A stretch of DNA of 6,323 nt from Phycisphaerae bacterium (lineage in GTDB: Bacteria; Planctomycetota; Phycisphaerae; SM23-33), in contig JAUWQU010000237.1 of the NCBI GenBank assembly GCA_030610965.1, forward strand, positions 1 through 6,323, in the 5' to 3' direction. Positions 1 to 6,096 of the stretch are shown here, piece by piece. The translations under genes were made by a program, and so were the position numbers. The stretch's first letter is position 1; each line of letters starts with the position of its first letter. The notes beneath the pieces are model-generated. The model was given only the letters and a program-made list of their open reading frames with translations. It made no database searches and was not told the origin of the DNA.

Positions 1-714
1 CATGGTCTGGCTGAGGCGCGTGCTCGCGGTAACGGCCAGGGCAACGAAGACGACCGACGCCATGAACATCACCGCCAGTGTCAGCACAAGCTGGTTTGGA
101 ATGCCCTCGCCGAACGGTATGAGCGCCCAGCCCTTTCCGACGAAGCCGATAACGATCATCGCGATTGTCATCAGCACCGACCCGGCGAACACGGCCGTCG
201 ACGTGAAAGGCCAGGCGAACCACAGATTGCCCAGCATCGTAACCAGCACCGACAATGCAATGGCCGACAGGCCTATCGTGATTACGCCCCAGTCCAGCGA
301 GTCGTAGCGGGCGATGACAACCTTGTGACGGACGGTCATCAGCAGCGCCAACGAACAAATGTAGTAAGCCAGGCCCACCGCCGCGAGCACGCCGATGAAC
401 TTGCCGATCACGAAAACCGACCGTGCGACCGGCTTGGTGATGACTATCAGGGCGGTCTTGTCCTCGATCTCCCGCCTCAGCACGCTGGCGGCGCCGAACG
501 CCGCGATCAGCAGGCTCGATATCCGAAGCGTGCCCAGGCCGAGGTCCTGAAGGAGCGTCAGGTCGGTTTCCTGGAATTTCGGGGACATCGTGTATCCGCT
601 GAAGGGCATCGTGAAGATCAGCAGGCCCAAGGTCGCCAGAATCATCACCAGGAAGACCGGCTGGCGGATTGTCTGAAGAAACGTATTAGCGCCGATGGCC
701 CAAAGCTTGATCAT
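1..714 (-). CDS. ABC-2 type transporter permease, partial (3' end beyond left edge)
   Basis: This is the membrane subunit of an ABC-2 type (exporter-like) transporter in the inner membrane; its substrate cannot be told. The reading frame is open from the ATG at 714-712 to the window edge, giving 238 residues without a stop. The protein starts MIKLWAIGANTFLQTIRQP, the typical short cytoplasmic N-terminal segment of ABC-2 permeases. Hydrophobic segments lie near residues 20-36, 63-79, 100-127, 144-161, 172-193 and 208-230. The key family mark is the cytoplasmic stretch at residues 80-108 (RREIEDKTALIVITKPVAR, then a GKFIG segment), which matches the 'RE.E.kT....skPVsR....GKf.G' signature of ABC-2 permeases. 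An AAAGAG Shine-Dalgarno lies at 721-726 (minus strand), six bases from the ATG. The gene is divergent from the SPFH genes and its ATPase is not adjacent on the visible side. It could pair with an ATPase further left, or with the ATPase starting at 6097; the window cannot decide. The family call is firm, the substrate unknown. Confidence 0.88.
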   Translation of the reverse strand, partial: MIKLWAIGANTFLQTIRQPVFLVMILATLGLLIFTMPFSGYTMSPKFQETDLTLLQDLGLGTLRISSLLIAAFGAASVLRREIEDKTALIVITKPVARSVFVIGKFIGVLAAVGLAYYICSLALLMTVRHKVVIARYDSLDWGVITIGLSAIALSVLVTMLGNLWFAWPFTSTAVFAGSVLMTIAMIVIGFVGKGWALIPFGEGIPNQLVLTLAVMFMASVVFVALAVTASTRLSQTM

Positions 715-929
715 GTTTATCTCTTTGCCGAGTCCTCTCGAATGAGTCTACCGATGTTACGCCCGTCGCGGCCGAAAGGTTGGCTCGACGGGCCGGATTG
801 TATGCCCGGCGGGTCGCGGTGTAAATGCCGCTGTCCCGGCCGGCGGGCGGCCCAGCCCAAAATCACAAGCGCCAAAACCCAGGCATGCTCGATGCTTGCC
901 CATTGGTCATCAGGCCCGAGGTGCATTGC
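715..929. other. Divergent intergenic region between permease and SPFH operon
   Basis: These 215 bases separate two outward-facing starts, so they must hold the control elements of both units unless the + strand operon is read from elsewhere. The minus-strand promoter at 797-825 is clear. For the + strand I find no convincing -35/-10 pair between 830 and 920. An in-frame ATG at 825 would add 35 residues to the first SPFH protein, but it has no Shine-Dalgarno, its -10-like surroundings belong to the opposite-strand promoter, and the residues it would add look like translated intergenic sequence (rich in P, R, G and Q). A CCGGCCGG palindrome lies near 837-844, unremarkable in DNA this rich in G and C. 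Confidence 0.6.
797..825 (-). promoter_or_regulatory. Sigma70-type promoter for the divergent ABC-2 permease gene
   Basis: Read on the minus strand, TTTACA (825-820; 5 of 6 to TTGACA) is followed after exactly 17 bases by TACAAT (802-797; 5 of 6 to TATAAT). Transcription would start near 790, leaving a leader of about 75 bases before the ATG at 714. Two boxes this good at ideal spacing, in GC-rich DNA and upstream of the only minus-strand gene, make this the best promoter in the window. It is a sequence match only. Confidence 0.6.
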
Positions 930-3362
930 ATGAAGGATCAGAATCGAGGCAAGAACATCGCCCTGGCCGGGACCGTGCTCCAGGTGGCGTTCACGCTGAC
1001 GCTGCTGGTTATCGCCCTGAAGACCGGTTCCCACGCGGCCATGACGGCCATGTGGTACTTCGTCGGCGGCGTGGGAGTCTGGCTGATGACGTCCCTGCTG
1101 TTCTACAGCAGGAAACTGGAGCGACTGGAGCAGCAGGAGCTCGACGAGCTCGACGCCAAGGGCGATTCCGGCGGGCTGTTCCAGCGCGGGCGAGACCTGT
1201 CGCTCAGGCCGGCCGCGTCGCGCGTTCGGTTCATCGAGAAATGGATCGTGCCCGGCTTTACGCTCGTCCTCGGCGGCTACTACGCAGCCATGGGCGCGGT
1301 GGTGCTCATGGGCGTGCGTTTCCAGGCCGGCCAGCAGGAAACCGAGCCGCTGCGCAACCTGGGCGCGGGGATACTCTTCGCGATCATCCCGGGTTTTCTG
1401 GCGTTCCTTTTCAGCCGCTATTGCACGGGCATGAGCAGCCAGCCCCAGTGGCGCTCGCTTCGCGCGGCGTCGTCACAGTTGCTGCTGGGCGCGATTTTCA
1501 TCGCGGGCATCCTGGGCGTTTTCGCCGCCGCGTGGTGGGGGTACGGCAAGGTGGACTTCTACGTCGCCTACGTCGTTCCGGCGGCCCAGATCGTCCTTGC
1601 GGCGGAACTGACAATAACGTTCCTGCTGGAGATATTCCGCCCTCGCGTTCCGGGCGAGGAGCACCGGCTGACCTACGACAGCCGAATCCTGGGCCTGCTC
1701 GCCGAGCCGACGCGGGTGGGGCACTCCATCGCCGAGACGCTGAATTACCAGTTCGGCTTCGAGGTTTCCAAGACCTGGTTCTACAAGCTTCTGGGCAAGG
1801 CCCTTGTGCCGTTGGTTCTTCTGGGAGCAATGGTGTTGTGGCTTATGAGCGGGCTGGTGATCGTTCAGCAGGGCCATCGGGGTGTTGTGCTGCACTGGGG
1901 CCGGGCCGAGGCCGGGCAGGTGCTGGAGCCGGGCCTTCGCGTCAAATGGCCCTGGCCGATCGACACGGTTCGGATGTTCGACACCGGCAAGGTGCATGAC
2001 TTCCAGGTGGGCGTGGGAGAGGCCCGCGAGCCGATAGTGGTCAACGGGCAGGAGCTTCAGCTCTGGACCCAGAAGCACGGGGCCTACACCGAGCTGGACT
2101 TCCTCGTGGCGGTCCCCCCGCGCGACCGCGTCGGGGCGGCCCGTGGCCCGGCCGGCGACAGCCCGCCTCCTCCGGTGAACATCATCAATCTCGTGCTGAG
2201 CGTTCAGTACCGCATCGCCGACCCGTACAAGTTCGGCTACCGCTATGTCGACGCCGGCAAGGTTCTCGAGAGCGCATCGTACCGCGAGATGGTCCGCTAT
2301 TGCGCCAGCGCCACGCTCGACACCAGGCTGCCCGACGCTCCGCCCGACAGCCCGCAGGCCATAATGACCAGCGGATGGGCCGACGCGTCGAGGGCGATGG
2401 AGCAACGCATTCGCAAGGCGGTCGGCCCCGAGGGGCTCGACCTCGGCGTGGACATCGCGGTCGTGCAACTGCTGGCCGCGCACCCGCCGACTGAGGCGGC
2501 CGATGCCTTCGAGGCAGTCCTTGCCGCCGAACGCGAGCAGGACCGGGCCCGCTACGAGGCCGAGGGCGAGGCGAACAAGACGCTCGCCGCCGTCGCCGGC
2601 GAGCCGGACGCCGCCCTGGAGCTGGCGATGGCGATCCGCCGTCTCGAGCAGCTCGACAGCCTGGCCGATCTTCGAAAAAGCCCCGACGAGTTCGACAACT
2701 ACCTTCGCGGCTACATCCGTCACGGAGTCGAGAGCCTCAAGATGCTCCGCAAGGAAACCCGCCGCGAGGGCTTGTTGGGCAAGCTTGGCGCCTCAGCGGC
2801 CCCGGCTGGGGGGCAGGTCAAGTATGCCCAGCTCCTGCGCGAGCGGATGGGTGCGCTGGATGAGGAGCTGAAATCGCTGATCGGGCAGATAGTCGACTGG
2901 CCCATGCTCGACGACCTTGGCCCGGGCGGCACGGCCAAGCAGCAGCTTGCCACCGGGCAGGCTCGCAATCTGCTGGAGTTGCTGGACGTTCTCAAGGCCG
3001 GCGCCAAGGCCGATCTGAACACCTTGACGGCCCAGGCGCGGCGGCAGGCCGACACGCTCTTCGCACGCGCCGCCGGCGAGCCCGCGCAGAAGGTCGCCAA
3101 TGCCGGGGCCTACCGGCTTCGGACGGAGATGGCCGAACGAACCCGAGCCGAACGCTTCCAGCGCGAGCTGGTGGCCTGGCAGGCGAGCCCGAACATGTAC
3201 GTGCTCGACCGCAGGTTGGACGCTTGGGACGCTGTGCTGCCCGGTATGATCAAGTACGTCATCGGCGTTGACCCCGGCAAGCTCGAGATATGGCTGAACT
3301 GGGAACGTGAAAGCCGTGGCCTTGAGAGCGCCTTCGAGGGCGCCGAAGGCGCCAACGAGTAA
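930..3362 (+). CDS. Large polytopic HflK-like SPFH/band-7 protein
   Basis: An 810-residue inner-membrane SPFH protein, probably a subunit of an HflK/HflC-type cage (such cages surround the FtsH protease in the known system). The N-terminal 315 residues form a polytopic domain with membrane segments near 10-30, 38-59, 105-129, 144-163, 183-205, 210-236 and 291-312. A conserved-looking segment, LNYQFGFEVSKTWFYKLL, at 271-288 precedes the last one. The SPFH domain follows at about 313-530: QQGHRGVVLHWG at 313-324, EPGLRVKWPWPI, a Pro-rich loop near 396-416, then INLVLSVQYRI and LLAAHPPTEAADAFEAVLAAE. The last 280 residues are charged, helical and HflK-like but interrupted by an insertion. E. coli HflK is about 420 residues with one membrane segment, so this protein is nearly twice as long. 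The ATG at 930 is chosen because GAGGTG (918-923) lies six bases upstream; the ATG at 825 has no such site. It is the first gene of the run, 41 bases before the HflC-like gene. The SPFH call is firm; the HflK-like subtype is likely. Confidence 0.85.
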   Translation: MKDQNRGKNIALAGTVLQVAFTLTLLVIALKTGSHAAMTAMWYFVGGVGVWLMTSLLFYSRKLERLEQQELDELDAKGDSGGLFQRGRDLSLRPAASRVRFIEKWIVPGFTLVLGGYYAAMGAVVLMGVRFQAGQQETEPLRNLGAGILFAIIPGFLAFLFSRYCTGMSSQPQWRSLRAASSQLLLGAIFIAGILGVFAAAWWGYGKVDFYVAYVVPAAQIVLAAELTITFLLEIFRPRVPGEEHRLTYDSRILGLLAEPTRVGHSIAETLNYQFGFEVSKTWFYKLLGKALVPLVLLGAMVLWLMSGLVIVQQGHRGVVLHWGRAEAGQVLEPGLRVKWPWPIDTVRMFDTGKVHDFQVGVGEAREPIVVNGQELQLWTQKHGAYTELDFLVAVPPRDRVGAARGPAGDSPPPPVNIINLVLSVQYRIADPYKFGYRYVDAGKVLESASYREMVRYCASATLDTRLPDAPPDSPQAIMTSGWADASRAMEQRIRKAVGPEGLDLGVDIAVVQLLAAHPPTEAADAFEAVLAAEREQDRARYEAEGEANKTLAAVAGEPDAALELAMAIRRLEQLDSLADLRKSPDEFDNYLRGYIRHGVESLKMLRKETRREGLLGKLGASAAPAGGQVKYAQLLRERMGALDEELKSLIGQIVDWPMLDDLGPGGTAKQQLATGQARNLLELLDVLKAGAKADLNTLTAQARRQADTLFARAAGEPAQKVANAGAYRLRTEMAERTRAERFQRELVAWQASPNMYVLDRRLDAWDAVLPGMIKYVIGVDPGKLEIWLNWERESRGLESAFEGAEGANE
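3328..3352 (+). other. Hairpin at 3' end of the polytopic SPFH gene
   Basis: GCGCCTTCG (3328-3336) and CGAAGGCGC (3344-3352) form a perfect nine-base-pair stem with a seven-base loop, inside the last codons of the first SPFH gene and eight bases before the TAA codon. No T-run follows, so it is not a normal intrinsic terminator. It could slow decay of the upstream message or tune expression across the junction. Chance hairpins are common in GC-rich coding DNA. Confidence 0.35.
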
Positions 3363-3390
3363 GCAAGCAAGAACCGCCGGCCGCGGTGTC

Positions 3391-3416
3391 GGAGGCGGGC
3401 GGAATGTTCTGGAGAG
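3391..3416 (+). promoter_or_regulatory. Two Shine-Dalgarno sites serving alternative HflC starts
   Basis: GGAGG at 3391-3395 lies eight bases before the ATG at 3404, and GGAGAG at 3411-3416 lies eight bases before the in-frame ATG at 3425. Both are well placed, so initiation at either or both is plausible. A GTG at 3386 is in the same frame but has no site upstream. Confidence 0.55.
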
Positions 3417-4426
3417 ATGAAGCTATGCGGAAAATGGCAAATAGCAGAGGCCGGAAAGGCACCATCGCCACGGTGCTGATGGTAGTGGTCGTCGTGGGGC
3501 TGTTGCTGGCATGGATGGTCCTGTTCAAGGTGGATTTCACCGAGCACGTGCTCGAGCGCACGTTCGGCAAGACCACCACCGTGCTTGAGGGCCGGGTCGA
3601 CGCCGGGCTGCACGTGAGCGTGCCGCTGGTTCAGCAGATCGTCAAGTTCGAGGGCAGGACATTCGTCTTCGACGACGCGATGAATGAGCTGTCCACCAAC
3701 GACAAGCAGATCGTGACGCTCACGACGTTCTGCTTGTGGCGGATAAAGGATCCCGTCACGTTCGACAAGGCGGTTGGCAGAATCCCACCCGGCACCGAAG
3801 GCAAGGCCGGGCAGGAGCGCATCCGCATCAAGCTTCGCAGCGCCAAGAGCAGCGTGATCGGCCAGCGGAAGATGGAGGACCTGGTCAACACCGATCCGGC
3901 CAAGATGCAGATCGCCCAGATAGAGAAGGATATCCTCGACGCGATAGCCGCCGAGTCTCTGCGCGACTACGGCGTGGAGGTGACCATGGTCGGCATAAAG
4001 TCGTTCGGCCTGCCGGAGAAGGTTTCCGAAAAGGTCATCGCCACGATGAAGGAAGAGCGGCAGGAGGAGGTAAAGCGTTACGAGTCGGCGGGGCAGGCCC
4101 AGGCGCTGGCTATCCGAGAGCGGGCCAAGGAGTCCGCCGAGCAGATACTCGCCTTCGCCAACCGAAAGGCCGGCGAGATCCGGGCCCAGGGCGATCGCGC
4201 CGCGGCCGAATGGTACTCCAAGTTCGAGAAGAACTGGCAACTGGCGGCCTTCCTGCGTTCGCTGGAGTCGCTCAAGAAGGAACTCCAGGGCCGGAGCGTC
4301 TTCCTGCTGGACGGTTCGAGCATCCCGGCCGTCAAGTACTTCCGCCAGGGGCCGTCCCTGCCGACGGGCGCCGGGGACTCCCCGGACGCACCGCCGGCCA
4401 AGGCGCCGGAGGGCAAGGGCAAGTGA
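3404..4426 (+). CDS. hflC: HflC-like SPFH/band-7 protein (protease modulator)
   Basis: HflC partners HflK in the inner-membrane cage that restrains the FtsH protease. This protein is 340 residues from the ATG at 3404 (333 from 3425; E. coli HflC is 334). One membrane segment lies at about residues 20-41, after a basic N-terminus, giving a single-pass protein with most of its mass outside the cytoplasm. The SPFH domain runs from about 42 to 225. The best HflC mark is GVEVTMVGIKSFGLPEKVSE at 190-209 followed by MKEER, which lines up with 'GIEVVDVRIKQINLPTEVSE...MRAER' of E. coli HflC. After it come the charged helix AGQAQALAIRERAKESAEQI, a GEIRAQGDRAAAEWYSKFEK segment and an AFLRSLESLKKEL segment, all in HflC order. 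The C-terminus (from about 315) is a Pro/Ala/Gly-rich tail. The start of the SPFH domain (VDFTEHVLERTFGKT) departs from the usual 'EGE.AVV.RFG'. I chose 3404 for its GGAGG site; 3425 is almost as good. The gene sits 41 bases after the preceding SPFH gene and abuts the next. Confidence 0.88.
   Translation: MFWRDEAMRKMANSRGRKGTIATVLMVVVVVGLLLAWMVLFKVDFTEHVLERTFGKTTTVLEGRVDAGLHVSVPLVQQIVKFEGRTFVFDDAMNELSTNDKQIVTLTTFCLWRIKDPVTFDKAVGRIPPGTEGKAGQERIRIKLRSAKSSVIGQRKMEDLVNTDPAKMQIAQIEKDILDAIAAESLRDYGVEVTMVGIKSFGLPEKVSEKVIATMKEERQEEVKRYESAGQAQALAIRERAKESAEQILAFANRKAGEIRAQGDRAAAEWYSKFEKNWQLAAFLRSLESLKKELQGRSVFLLDGSSIPAVKYFRQGPSLPTGAGDSPDAPPAKAPEGKGK
4368..4389 (+). other. Hairpin near 3' end of hflC
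   Basis: CCGGGG (4371-4376) and CCCCGG (4380-4385) form a six-base-pair stem around the loop ACT. GCG (4368-4370) and CGC (4387-4389) extend it by three pairs past a single bulged A at 4386. It lies in the codons for the Pro/Ala-rich tail of HflC, about 20 bases before the GGAGGG at 4408-4413. With no T-run it is not a terminator. It may affect ribosome access or message decay at the junction, or be a by-product of base composition. Confidence 0.3.
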
Positions 4427-4443
4427 GCGACGGGAGCGACGAC

Positions 4444-6006
4444 ATGGCGGAATCCGGACACGACCATAACGATCATGCCGCCGGCCAGAGTTGCTGCGGG
4501 TCTGTTGCCCGCGACGACGGCGGGCCCGAGTTCACCGACCCCGCCGGCGAGCATCTCTCTGCCGCGCTGCGGACGAGCTTCCGATTGCTCGGCGCGGCGA
4601 TGGTTCTCGGCGTGGTAGCGTTCCTGGCGGTGGGTTTTCAGTTCATCCAGCCGGGCGAGGTGGCCATTCGCACGGTCTTCGGCAGGGTCGTCGGTGTGAC
4701 GCCGGAGGGGCTGGCGTACAATTGGCCGGCGCCGATCGGCCGAATCGAGAAGATCAGCATCAAGGAGCAGACGATCAGCGTCGACGACTTCTGGATGAAC
4801 GAGACGCCGGACGAGAAGGCGAAGGACCTGCGAGACCGAACGGCGCCGCCCGGCGGCCTGCGCCCCGGTTGGGACGGGGCGCTGCTGACCGGCGACCGCA
4901 ACCTGCTTCACATGCGGCTCAAGTGCAACTACGCGATCACGCGGACATACGACCTGCCGTGGAACGATCCGGAACTGGCGCGCCATCCGGTGATCGTACT
5001 GATGCGTGGCTCTCCGAGCCCGTCGGAGACCGTCGAGGCCGCTCGCAAGCGAGCCCATGCCGAAAACGCCGACCCGGTCGTGCAGCGATTTCTGGACAAG
5101 GCGGACCCCGCCAGGTGCCTGGCGGATGTCGTCAAGTCGTCCATGTTCGCCAGTTCGGTCAATCCGGCCCTGTATTACCGGGTCAACGTGCTGGACGGCA
5201 AGCGGACGGTCCATTCGGTGCTCTGCGCCGCCGCCATCCGCGCCGCCGCGACGCGAACGGCCGACGGGCTTCAGCGAACCCAGCGAGGCGCCTTCGAGCG
5301 GGACGTTATGGACGTGGCCCAGCAGCAGCTCGACACGCTCAAGTCCGGCATCCTGGTGCGGTCGGTCAAGGTGACGGATTCGACCTGGCCGCTGGCGACT
5401 CTGCCCGACTACGACGCCGCACAGAGCGCCGTTCAGCAGGCCGAGACGCTCAAGAGCCAGGCTAGAAGCCTCGCGGTTACGCTGCTGAACTCGACGGCCG
5501 GAATCGACGCCGCCAGGATTCTCGTCGGCGACAGTAGCTCCGGCGCCCAGGCCGACGCCAACACCAATCTCATCGGCCAGTACAACGACGCCGTCAGCCG
5601 CGACGACGATCAGGCCGCCGCCGCGCTGCTCGAGAAGATCGACAACGTCCTGGTCAGCGACGCCACGACCGGCGCCGCGCGGGCGTTTCTCTCCAGCGCA
5701 GCCGCGTACCGCACGGACACCATCCAGGCCGTCAAGAAACGCGTGACGGATTTCCTCCAGCGACTGCCCGCCTACGAGAAGAACCCGTCGTTCGCGATGA
5801 ACCGCTGGTGGGACGAGGCCCGCGAGGAGATTCTCAGCAACCCCACGGCCGAGAAGCACTACATCACCGAGAGCGATCAGAAGATCATCCTGAGGCTCAA
5901 CCGCGACTCGGAGATCATCCGCCAGGCGCGGCGGGCGTGGACGGCGTGGTTGAGCGGGCAGAAGGACAAGAGTCCGCCGCCCCCGACGGTAGACATGGGC
6001 AAATAG
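4444..6006 (+). CDS. Second HflK-like SPFH/band-7 protein
   Basis: A third SPFH protein, 520 residues from the ATG at 4444, likely another subunit of the same membrane assembly. The N-terminal tail carries three histidines (H6, H8, H11) and a C17-C18 pair. One membrane segment lies at about 46-65, followed directly by the SPFH start FIQPGEVAIRTVFGRVVG (67-84), then EGLAYNWPAPIGRIEKI and LLTGDRNLLHMRLKCNYAI (147-165), the last closely resembling the HflK 'LTGD.N.v.v...v.yri' strand pair. A segment of about 70 residues (roughly 172-243) interrupts the SPFH fold. A charged helical region follows from about 333, and the protein ends with FLQRLPAYEKNPSFAM (437-452) and a Pro-rich tail; the LPAYEKNP stretch corresponds to the HflK C-terminal 'lpaY...P' segment. 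Start choice is uncertain: the ATG has GGGAG (4432-4436) seven bases upstream, while a GTG at 4423 overlaps the hflC stop as GTGA and has GGAGGG (4408-4413) nine bases upstream, giving 527 residues. The SPFH call is firm, the HflK-like subtype probable. Confidence 0.85.
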   Translation: MAESGHDHNDHAAGQSCCGSVARDDGGPEFTDPAGEHLSAALRTSFRLLGAAMVLGVVAFLAVGFQFIQPGEVAIRTVFGRVVGVTPEGLAYNWPAPIGRIEKISIKEQTISVDDFWMNETPDEKAKDLRDRTAPPGGLRPGWDGALLTGDRNLLHMRLKCNYAITRTYDLPWNDPELARHPVIVLMRGSPSPSETVEAARKRAHAENADPVVQRFLDKADPARCLADVVKSSMFASSVNPALYYRVNVLDGKRTVHSVLCAAAIRAAATRTADGLQRTQRGAFERDVMDVAQQQLDTLKSGILVRSVKVTDSTWPLATLPDYDAAQSAVQQAETLKSQARSLAVTLLNSTAGIDAARILVGDSSSGAQADANTNLIGQYNDAVSRDDDQAAAALLEKIDNVLVSDATTGAARAFLSSAAAYRTDTIQAVKKRVTDFLQRLPAYEKNPSFAMNRWWDEAREEILSNPTAEKHYITESDQKIILRLNRDSEIIRQARRAWTAWLSGQKDKSPPPPTVDMGK

Positions 6007-6007
6007 C

Positions 6008-6045
6008 CCGCCGGCGACGTATTACACAAGTCGGCCCGCCGGCGG
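6008..6045 (+). repeat. Paired palindromic octamers forming an intergenic hairpin
   Basis: The palindrome CGCCGGCG occurs at 6009-6016 and again at 6037-6044; with a flanking C the direct repeat is ten bases (6007-6016 and 6035-6044). The two copies can pair with each other as a nine-base-pair stem (6008 with 6045 outermost) around a 20-base loop. No T-run follows, so termination is unlikely. It lies in the 90-base gap between the third SPFH gene and the ABC ATPase. A processing or partial attenuation element, or an operator for a dimeric protein, is possible, but CGCCGGCG is common by chance in such GC-rich DNA. Confidence 0.3.
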
Positions 6046-6096
6046 CGCGCCATCGTGGCCTTCGCTCGGCCGGCAAGAGATAACCGAGGCGCGTGA

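Noticed and set aside
798..825. Possible + strand promoter TTGTAT, 16 bases, TGTAAA
   Set aside because: It is only the reverse complement of the much better minus-strand promoter (TTTACA, 17 bases, TACAAT) and matches consensus poorly in the + direction.
325..933. Forward open frame of 202 codons at the left end
   Set aside because: It is antisense to the ABC-2 permease, whose translation has clear membrane segments and the family signature; the forward frame is rich in R, H, D and Q without any motif.
1473..2723. Antisense open frame of 416 codons on the minus strand
   Set aside because: It overlaps the SPFH core of the 810-residue protein, has shadow-like composition and no recognisable domain.
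3736..4443. N-terminal extension of the third SPFH frame across hflC
   Set aside because: The frame stays open upstream only because of GC-rich composition; that part is a low-complexity G/R/D/A-rich translation of hflC in the wrong frame. The real start is at 4444 or 4423.
4078..5859. Antisense open frame of 593 codons on the minus strand
   Set aside because: It lies opposite the end of hflC and most of the third SPFH gene, both of which have clear family motifs. Its translation is rich in R, G, V, L and H with no recognisable domain, typical of a shadow frame in GC-rich DNA.
5990..6025. Internal promoter for the ABC ATPase (TAGACA and TATTAC)
   Set aside because: The boxes are 24 bases apart, too far for a sigma70 promoter, and the -35-like box lies in the 3' codons of the preceding gene.
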